Part shown: positions 6,098 through 10,553 of the stretch, piece by piece
How positions within the stretch are numbered: the stretch's first letter is position 1
Layout of the letters: every line of letters begins with the position of its first letter
NCBI GenBank assembly: GCA_002403075.1
Contig: DHHB01000053.1
Span: forward strand, 1 to 10,553
Source of the DNA: a bacterium UBP1_UBA4783
Lineage (GTDB): Bacteria > Krumholzibacteriota > Krumholzibacteriia > Krumholzibacteriales > Krumholzibacteriaceae
Direction of reading: 5' to 3'
Length of the DNA stretch: 10,553 bases
Translations under genes and position numbers: made by a program
The notes under the pieces: generated by a model
Told to the model about the DNA's origin: nothing
What the model saw: only the letters and a program-made list of their open reading frames with translations
The model's database searches: none

Positions 6098-6130
6098 TAG
6101 CCGATCCCGCGCCCCGGCCGGGAGCCAATC

Positions 6131-7246
6131 ATGAAACGAAGAGTGCTGCACGTCATCTATTCGCTCTATCGGGGCGGCGCCGAACGCGTCATCGAGACGC
6201 AGATCCTCTGCGGAGACCGCCGCCGGTACGAGATCCTCGTCTGCTCGATCACGGGCGGCGGCGATCTCGTCGACCGCATGTCGAACGCCGGCGCCCGCGT
6301 CTTCCTCCTCGGCAAGCGCCGCCGCGGGGATTTCACGGCCGCGACGAAGCTCGCCAACCTCATCAACGTCGAGCGGGTGGACGTTCTCCACCTGCACAAT
6401 TCGCCCGGCATGTTCTGGGGAACGGTCGCGCAGTCGCTCTGCGGCCGGCGCGTGCCGATCGTCCGCACCGAGCACAACCCGTATCTGCCCGGATCGATGC
6501 CGCGGCTCTTCCGCGCGCTCTATCCGCGGTTCACGAAACGGGCCCGGCGCGTCATCTGCGTCTCGGAGGTCGTCAGACGCTCCTTCGTCGAGGCCTTCCC
6601 GGCGCTCGCCGACCGGTTTGTCGAGATCCCGAACGGCATCCGCGTACAGGATTACGAGAAGCTCCCGCCGCGCCACGAATGCCGCGCCCAGTTCCATCTC
6701 GCGCCGGGGGAGCGGCTCGTGGGCACGGTCGGCCGCATGTCCCCCGTGAAGAATCACAAGCTCCTCATCGAGGCCTTCGCGCGCGTCCACGAAAAGGCGC
6801 CCGGCGCGAACCTCGCGATCATCGGCGAGGGGGAGCTCCGCGCGAAGCTCGCCGACTACGCGGCCGATCTCGGCGTGAGCGAATACGTCTCGCTCGTGCG
6901 GGAATCGAAGAAGATCGACTACTTTTACGGCGCGCTCGACGTCTTCGCGCTCTCCTCCGACTCCGAGGGGATGCCCCTCACGCTCCTCGAGGCGCTCGCC
7001 TCGGGCGTGCCGGTCGTCGCCACGGAGGTCGGCGGCATCCCCGAGGTGGTCGAGAGCGGAAAGACCGGATACCTCGTGCCGAAGGGCTCCGCCGAGTTCC
7101 TCGCGAAACGGATCGTGGAGCTTCTGCAGGATCCCGCCAAGGCGCAGGCGATGGCGATCGCGGGGCGCGCGATGGTGCGGGAGAAATTCCCGGCCGAGAA
7201 GATGGTCGCCGGCATCGAAAACATCTACGACGAGGTGCTCGCCTGA
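6131..7246 (+). CDS. GT4-family glycosyltransferase (GT-B fold)
   Basis: A 371-residue retaining glycosyltransferase of normal length, cytosolic or membrane-peripheral, without membrane segments. The N-terminal acceptor half opens VLHVIYSLYRGGAERV (5-20) with the glycine loop typical of GT4 enzymes; the linker has CVSEVVRR (143-150) and IPNGI (166-170). The donor half shows GRMSPVKNH (201-209), with Arg and Lys placed to bind the nucleotide-sugar diphosphate, AIIGEGELRAKL (229-240), and the E-x7-E motif EGMPLTLLE (Glu279, Glu287), then GGIPEVV. Closest in style to enzymes adding hexoses to cell-surface polysaccharides or lipids; donor and acceptor cannot be read from sequence. The only ribosome site is a weak GGGAG before the ATG. 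It lies one base before an aldo/keto reductase gene. Confidence 0.93.
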   Translation: MKRRVLHVIYSLYRGGAERVIETQILCGDRRRYEILVCSITGGGDLVDRMSNAGARVFLLGKRRRGDFTAATKLANLINVERVDVLHLHNSPGMFWGTVAQSLCGRRVPIVRTEHNPYLPGSMPRLFRALYPRFTKRARRVICVSEVVRRSFVEAFPALADRFVEIPNGIRVQDYEKLPPRHECRAQFHLAPGERLVGTVGRMSPVKNHKLLIEAFARVHEKAPGANLAIIGEGELRAKLADYAADLGVSEYVSLVRESKKIDYFYGALDVFALSSDSEGMPLTLLEALASGVPVVATEVGGIPEVVESGKTGYLVPKGSAEFLAKRIVELLQDPAKAQAMAIAGRAMVREKFPAEKMVAGIENIYDEVLA

Positions 7247-7247
7247 C

Positions 7248-8255
7248 ATGCTGAAACGCCGCCTCGGCAAAACGGACATGAACGTCTCGGTCGTCGGCTT
7301 CGGCGGGATCCCGATTCAGGGGATTTCGTTCGAGGAGGCTGACCGCGTCTTCGCGAAGGCTCTCGACGAGGGGATCAACTTTTTCGACAGCGCCCGCGCG
7401 TACACCGACAGCGAGGAGAAGATGGGGCGCGCGCTCGCGCGCTCGCGCGACTCGATCTACCTGTCGACCAAGGCCCTCTCGCGCACCGGCGCCGGACTCG
7501 GCGACGAGATCGAAACGAGCCTCAGGAACCTCCGCACCGACCGGATCGACCTCTACCAGCTCCACTCCGTCGGCACGCTCGTCGAGCTCGACGCGATCTT
7601 CGAGCCGGGAGGCGCCTACGAGGCGCTCCTCGCGGCGCGCGCGGCGGGCAAGATCCGCTGGCTCGGGATCACCGGCCATTCGCGGGAGGTCATCCTCCGT
7701 GCGATCGAGAGCGGGCTCTTCGACACGGCGCAGTTTCCGTTCAATCCGATCGAGGACGAATGGTCCGAGGCCGTGATTCCGGCGGCGAAAAAGGCGAGCG
7801 TCGGCACGATCTGCATGAAGCCGCTCGCCGGAGGCGCCATCCGGAACCACCGCGCGGCGCTGCGCTACGAGCTCTCGCGCGGCATGGACGTCGTTATCCC
7901 CGGAATGGACGAGATAGATCAGATCGAGGAGAACGCCTCGGTCGGAGCCAAGCTCGTGCCGCCGAGCGAGGGCGATCTGGTCGATCTTCACGCGGAGAAG
8001 GTTCTCTGGGGGGAGAAGTTCTGCCGCCGCTGCGGCTACTGCCAGCCCTGCCCGAACGGGCTCAACATCCCGTTCCTCATGCTCATCGACGGGTACTACA
8101 CGCGATACGAGCTCCGCGACTGGGCGCTCGCGCGTCTCGGCACGCTTGCGAAGAAGTTCTGCGATTGCGCGGCGTGCGGCGAATGCCTCGTGAAGTGCCC
8201 GTACCACCTGCCGATTCCGGACATGATGAAGGACGCGGCGAAGCGGATCCTCTAA
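7248..8255 (+). CDS. Aldo/keto reductase with C-terminal 4Fe-4S ferredoxin domain
   Basis: A 335-residue protein. Residues 1-250 form an aldo/keto reductase TIM barrel with the complete catalytic tetrad: Asp47 and Tyr52 (FFDSARAY), Lys75 (STKA) and His106 (YQLHS). Residues 255-335 add a ferredoxin-like domain. It has CRRCGYCQPCP (Cys259, 262, 265, 268), the CxxCGYCxPCP signature of this subfamily, and a second set, CAACGECLVKCP (Cys307, 310, 313, 317). Two iron-sulfur clusters seem likely, giving an electron path between NAD(P)H or a redox partner and the barrel. These enzymes are typical of anaerobes and their substrates are mostly unknown. The ATG starts one base after the glycosyltransferase stop and lacks its own strong ribosome site, so it is probably translationally coupled to it. 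Confidence 0.95.
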   Translation: MLKRRLGKTDMNVSVVGFGGIPIQGISFEEADRVFAKALDEGINFFDSARAYTDSEEKMGRALARSRDSIYLSTKALSRTGAGLGDEIETSLRNLRTDRIDLYQLHSVGTLVELDAIFEPGGAYEALLAARAAGKIRWLGITGHSREVILRAIESGLFDTAQFPFNPIEDEWSEAVIPAAKKASVGTICMKPLAGGAIRNHRAALRYELSRGMDVVIPGMDEIDQIEENASVGAKLVPPSEGDLVDLHAEKVLWGEKFCRRCGYCQPCPNGLNIPFLMLIDGYYTRYELRDWALARLGTLAKKFCDCAACGECLVKCPYHLPIPDMMKDAAKRIL

Positions 8256-8325
8256 GCCGCGAGGCGCCGGCGTCGCGCATCCGGCGCTCCCGCCCGTCCG
8301 GCCCGCCAGGCCGACGAGGCCGCTC
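8256..8325. terminator. GC-rich hairpin between convergent genes
   Basis: GCGCCGG (8264-8270) pairs with CCGGCGC (8281-8287) around a ten-base loop, between the convergent reductase and DUF6599 genes. There is no T-tract on either side, so it is at best a weak or Rho-assisted terminator. Confidence 0.3.
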
Positions 8326-9249
8326 TCAGTACCCGATCTTCCCGAGGTTTTCGACCGTCTCGCGGATGAGCTTCGCGCCGCGCTCGGAGCCCGGCTCGAG
8401 GCCGACGAGCGAACCGAACCACCGGCCGAACTGAAACGTCACGACGGCGCCCTGATAGGGGTCCTTGCAGCTCGATTGGACGCAATCGCCGCCCGCGGCC
8501 CGGAGAAGCGCCGGCGTTCCGCCCGTCTCATTCACGTACCAGTCGAACGCGCCGCGCGCCGCGGCGCTGTCGGGCATCGTCGAGAGGTAGAGCTTCGCGC
8601 TCTCGCTCTCCCAGCGGTAGGTCGCGACGAAGGAGGGCGGATACTTCGCGCGGCCGAGGACCCCCTCGGTGAGGAAGCGGGTGTCTTTCGCGACGAGCCC
8701 GTCCGTCGGGAAGCAGGCGGCCTCGGGCGGCAGCGAGCCGCCATCCTCGATCTTCGCGGCGATCGCGCCGGCGAAGGTCTTCATGGCGGCGTCGAGCGCC
8801 GGGGTCGCGTCGTACACGGCGACGCGCACGTAGTAGGCGCCTTTCCAGAAGTGAACGGAATACTCGTCGGCGAACGCCTCGTTCCCGACGTCGAGAAACG
8901 CGAGATCCGGGCTTCGCATCTGCGCGTAGATGCCGTAGGCCATGAGCGGGCTCCCATGCTCGTAGATCTCGACCTTGAGCCCGGCACCGCTCCCGTCGAG
9001 GTAGTCCTGCGCCGCGACCTCGCGGAACTCGAACGAGATGAAGTTCTCGGCCGCGCCGTTTATGTACTCCCAGAGGTTCTCCTCGGTGTAGGCGAGCGGC
9101 TCGCCGTCCGTTTTCCAGCCCGCGATCTCGTTCGAGGCCGGCAGAAGCCTCGCGGGGCCCGCGCTCTCCGCGCCGCCGCGGCAGGGCGCGCACGAAAGAA
9201 CGGCGATCGCGAGCAGGACGGCGATCCCAGCGTTGTGCGTGCGTTTCAT
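8326..9249 (-). CDS. DUF6599 family lipoprotein
   Basis: A 307-residue exported protein of the uncharacterised DUF6599 family. The start is MKRTHNAGIA at 9249, preceded by AAGGTGG and a TATAAT promoter; the in-frame upstream extension to 9384 is rejected because it crosses that promoter. Residues 1-20 form a signal peptide with a basic N-end, a hydrophobic core and a lipobox-like VLSC, so Cys20 is probably lipidated. The family hallmark is ENLWEYINGAAENFISFEF (57-75), together with AYGIYAQMRSP (104-114) and the FWKGAYYVRV block (134-143). Four further cysteines (C23, C179, C256, C261) could form disulphides. No enzyme motif is visible. Convergent with the reductase gene and divergent from the barrel gene, it is probably transcribed alone. 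Confidence 0.85.
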   Translation of the reverse strand: MKRTHNAGIAVLLAIAVLSCAPCRGGAESAGPARLLPASNEIAGWKTDGEPLAYTEENLWEYINGAAENFISFEFREVAAQDYLDGSGAGLKVEIYEHGSPLMAYGIYAQMRSPDLAFLDVGNEAFADEYSVHFWKGAYYVRVAVYDATPALDAAMKTFAGAIAAKIEDGGSLPPEAACFPTDGLVAKDTRFLTEGVLGRAKYPPSFVATYRWESESAKLYLSTMPDSAAARGAFDWYVNETGGTPALLRAAGGDCVQSSCKDPYQGAVVTFQFGRWFGSLVGLEPGSERGAKLIRETVENLGKIGY

Positions 9250-9279
9250 ACAACCACCTTCATTCGTCGTGAAAAACCT

Positions 9280-9308
9280 ATTATATTCTACACTGTAACG
9301 TTTGTTTC
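9280..9308 (-). promoter_or_regulatory. Promoter of the DUF6599 lipoprotein
   Basis: A perfect TATAAT (9280-9285, minus strand) lies 31 bases upstream of the ATG in an AT-rich island; the -35 at 17 bases, GAAACA (9303-9308), is weak. On the plus strand TATATT (9282-9287) with TTCATT (9259-9264) could drive the divergent gene from the same island. Confidence 0.55.
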
Positions 9309-9333
9309 GCGCCGGCGCAAGCGGGCGTTCGCC

Positions 9334-9357
9334 CGGGCCGGCGCGGGCGCCGGCCCG
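9334..9357 (+). other. Very GC-rich hairpin upstream of the barrel-protein gene
   Basis: CGGGCCGGCGC (9334-9344) and GCGCCGGCCCG (9347-9357) form an 11-bp inverted repeat with only two unpaired bases; a smaller CGGGC-GTTC-GCCCG hairpin lies directly before it at 9322-9335, sharing two bases. No T-tract follows. It would fold in the leader of the 9404 gene's mRNA, upstream of the ribosome site. Confidence 0.45.
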
Positions 9358-9403
9358 CGGGGGATCGCATCCGCGGGAGGGCACTACCGAGGAGGCCGGA
9401 TAG

Positions 9404-10087
9404 ATGACGACGAAGCGCTCGCTCTCCGTATTCGCCGCCGCGGCGGTCGCGGCGATCGTTCTGCACGCCGGATCCGCGGCGGCCGAGGGACGCTTTTTCC
9501 TTCGCGCGGGGACGGGCGTGAGCCTCCCCTCGCTCGAGGGCCTCGAGAACGAGCTCGGGGCGCAGGGCGGCGAGCGGCTCGAGCCCGGTCTCTCGCTCGG
9601 TGTTTCGCTCGGCAGGAGCTTCGCGGAGAACGCATGGTCCGTCGAGCTGTACTTCGCGGCCGCGTTCTATCCCGAGTTCATCTACGACAACGACTACGAG
9701 GGTTTCGCGGGCAAGCTCCGCCACTTCGAATACATGGGGATCGTGCGGCGGCACTGGCGCACCGAGGCCACATGGTTCCGCCCGTCCGTCGGGCTCGGAG
9801 CGGGCTACGGCTCGACGGAGCTCATCTCGGGCGGCGGGAAAATGGGCGCCGCGCAGGGGCTCGCCGCGGTGCGCGTGGAATCGGCGCTCGCCGAGAACGT
9901 GTGCCTCTCCCTTGAGGGCCTCTACAACGTCGGCCTTCAGACGAAGGCGTTCTCGGGACCGTTCCTCGAAAACGTCTCGAGCGACGCCGTCCTCACGAGC
10001 GCCAACGTGCCGCTCGAGGACAAGTACGATTCCTTCGATATCAGGCTCGGCGTCACCGTCTGGCTCAAAAAGCCCGTCGCGTACTGA
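9404..10087 (+). CDS. Predicted outer-membrane beta-barrel protein
   Basis: A 227-residue exported protein. Residues 1-27 form a Sec signal peptide (MTTKRS, a hydrophobic core, then AGSAAA before EG), so the mature chain is about 200 residues. The rest alternates polar and hydrophobic residues in short strands with aromatic girdles, for example RFFLRAGTGVSLP (30-42), WSVELYFAAAFYP, FRPSVGLGAGYGS, NVCLSLEGLYNVGL and the final FDIRLGVTVWLKK. This resembles small eight-stranded barrels of the OmpW or OMP_b-brl type. No ligand motif is evident. GAGGAGG (9389-9395) eight bases upstream fixes the start. It is divergent from the DUF6599 gene and codirectional with the efflux adaptor gene about 200 bases downstream; no functional link can be shown from sequence. 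Family assignment is by architecture only. Confidence 0.8.
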   Translation: MTTKRSLSVFAAAAVAAIVLHAGSAAAEGRFFLRAGTGVSLPSLEGLENELGAQGGERLEPGLSLGVSLGRSFAENAWSVELYFAAAFYPEFIYDNDYEGFAGKLRHFEYMGIVRRHWRTEATWFRPSVGLGAGYGSTELISGGGKMGAAQGLAAVRVESALAENVCLSLEGLYNVGLQTKAFSGPFLENVSSDAVLTSANVPLEDKYDSFDIRLGVTVWLKKPVAY

Positions 10088-10120
10088 GCGAGCGGGCGGC
10101 CCGCCGGCGCACGAAACCGC

Positions 10121-10192
10121 CCTGCCGTTCCACGTGATCTCGTATCGTCCGGCCTCGAGCTCGCCGTCGACGAGCACGGCGACGAGCCGCGG
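10121..10192 (-). pseudogene. Possible relic of a FlgD-type Ig-like C-terminal domain
   Basis: Between the barrel gene and the efflux adaptor gene, the minus strand encodes PRLVAVLVDGELEAG followed by RYEITWNGR. This closely follows the consensus of FlgD-like immunoglobulin domains found at the C-termini of exported proteins (roughly VRTLVDGELPAGRHEVTWDGRD). The match stops abruptly on both sides, and the usual following AGRxVASGVYF is absent in this frame and not clear in the others. No start, stop or gene context supports a live gene. It could be the remnant of a deleted gene; chance similarity in GC-rich DNA is the alternative. Confidence 0.35.
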
Positions 10193-10201
10193 ATTTTGCC
10201 G

Positions 10202-10230
10202 TTGTGCGCGCCCGCGCGCAGGCATACTAT
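10202..10230 (+). promoter_or_regulatory. Promoter candidate for the efflux adaptor gene
   Basis: TTGTGC (10202-10207), 17 bases, TACTAT (10225-10230), about 50 bases upstream of the start codon. Three and four of six matches; modest. Confidence 0.3.
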
Positions 10231-10284
10231 GAGTACTCCCAATTCGATACGGGCCGCACCATCCTGGAGAAAGGACGCGAGTCC

Positions 10285-10553
10285 ATGGAGAGGGATCTTT
10301 CGAAGCTGCGCATCGATCCGTCGGCGCGCGAGAGGCGCGGGCCCGGCAAGCGGATCGTCGCCGCGGCGGCGATCGCCGTCGCGGCCGTCGCCGTCCTCCT
10401 CATCGTGCGGGGCTTCGCGACCCGTTCGGCGCCGGTCACGACGGCGGCGGTCCGAGCGGCCGGTTCGGCGTCGTCGGCCGTCCTCAACGCGAGCGGATAC
10501 GTCACGCCGCAGCGGCGCTCGACTATTTCGGCCAAAATCACGGGCAAGATCAA
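10285..10553 (+). CDS. RND efflux periplasmic adaptor (HlyD/MacA-like), N-terminal part
   Basis: The first 89 residues of a membrane fusion protein; the rest lies beyond the right edge. After a charged cytoplasmic N-terminus (MERDLSKLRI) comes one membrane anchor at about residues 24-42 (IVAAAAIAVAAVAVLLIV), then the start of the first beta-barrel/lipoyl region. The latter includes LNASGYVTPQRRSTISAKIT (67-86), which matches the xASGYVxPxRxAxVSxKxxG block of RND and MacA adaptors. Such proteins bridge an inner-membrane pump and an outer-membrane channel; pump genes would be expected downstream. The ATG at 10285 is preceded by AAAGGA (10270-10275), a little far away. The 197-base gap after the barrel gene carries its own promoter candidate, so it probably opens a new operon. 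Confidence 0.88.
   Translation, partial: MERDLSKLRIDPSARERRGPGKRIVAAAAIAVAAVAVLLIVRGFATRSAPVTTAAVRAAGSASSAVLNASGYVTPQRRSTISAKITGKI

Noticed and set aside
4613..6100. 495-codon open frame on the plus strand opposite pyruvate kinase
   Set aside because: Pyruvate kinase on the minus strand has all catalytic motifs; the plus frame is an Arg-rich mirror with no domain resemblance.
9250..9384. Upstream in-frame start of the DUF6599 gene at 9384
   Set aside because: The extension would read through the TATAAT box and the GC hairpin and would bury the signal peptide; the 9249 start has a ribosome site.
8476..9915. 479-codon plus-strand frame over the DUF6599 gene and into the barrel gene
   Set aside because: It overlaps two well-supported genes in other frames and has no motif.
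10227..10553. Minus-strand frame reaching the right edge
   Set aside because: The plus strand encodes a clear efflux-adaptor N-terminus with a membrane anchor and the ASGYVTPQRR block.
1..10553. CRISPR arrays, tRNA genes, transposases or prophage genes
   Set aside because: I saw no regularly spaced repeats, no tRNA cloverleaf and no mobile-element protein on either strand.

Overview
The window is GC-rich bacterial DNA, dense with genes and organised into short operons with clear Shine-Dalgarno sequences. Evidence for a Gram-negative, probably anaerobic-leaning host: a Sec-exported predicted outer-membrane beta-barrel, the start of an RND-type periplasmic adaptor, a DUF6599 lipoprotein, a 4Fe-4S aldo/keto reductase and a citrate-lyase-type acyl carrier protein. 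A relic resembling the FlgD immunoglobulin-like C-terminal domain, common in uncultured FCB-related phyla such as Eisenbacteria, hints at such a lineage. That placement is inference and no marker gene in the window proves it.

Layout. 1-175 (-): 5' part of a CitD-like acyl carrier protein. 176-543: divergent control region. 544-3994 (+): a four-gene operon of two paralogous thiolase-fold proteins followed by two paralogous DUF35 (zinc ribbon plus OB-fold) partner proteins, closed by a strong terminator at 4087-4124. About 4151-4345 (-): a probable free-standing structured RNA with its own terminator. 4598-6010 (-): pyruvate kinase, with a good promoter and a hairpin at the mRNA 5' end. 6131-8255 (+): a GT4 glycosyltransferase and a ferredoxin-tailed aldo/keto reductase, one base apart. 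8326-9249 (-): DUF6599 lipoprotein, convergent with the reductase. 9404-10087 (+): outer-membrane barrel protein. 10285-10553 (+): N-terminus of an RND adaptor, cut by the window edge.

The most interesting part is the 544-3994 operon. Both thiolase-fold proteins keep the general fold motifs, but neither has a cysteine at or near the usual nucleophile position, and the second has also replaced the C-terminal active-site histidine by asparagine. With two DUF35 partners this looks like a heteromeric complex with non-thiolase chemistry. A retro-aldol C-C lyase on acyl-CoA is the best precedent (the Ltp2/ChsH2-DUF35 steroid aldolase). It is transcribed divergently from a citrate-lyase-type carrier protein, itself part of a C-C lyase. 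The substrate cannot be told from the window. The second item of note is the roughly 190-nt RNA between this operon and pyk, with competing stems and an intrinsic terminator; it matched no family I could recognise by eye.
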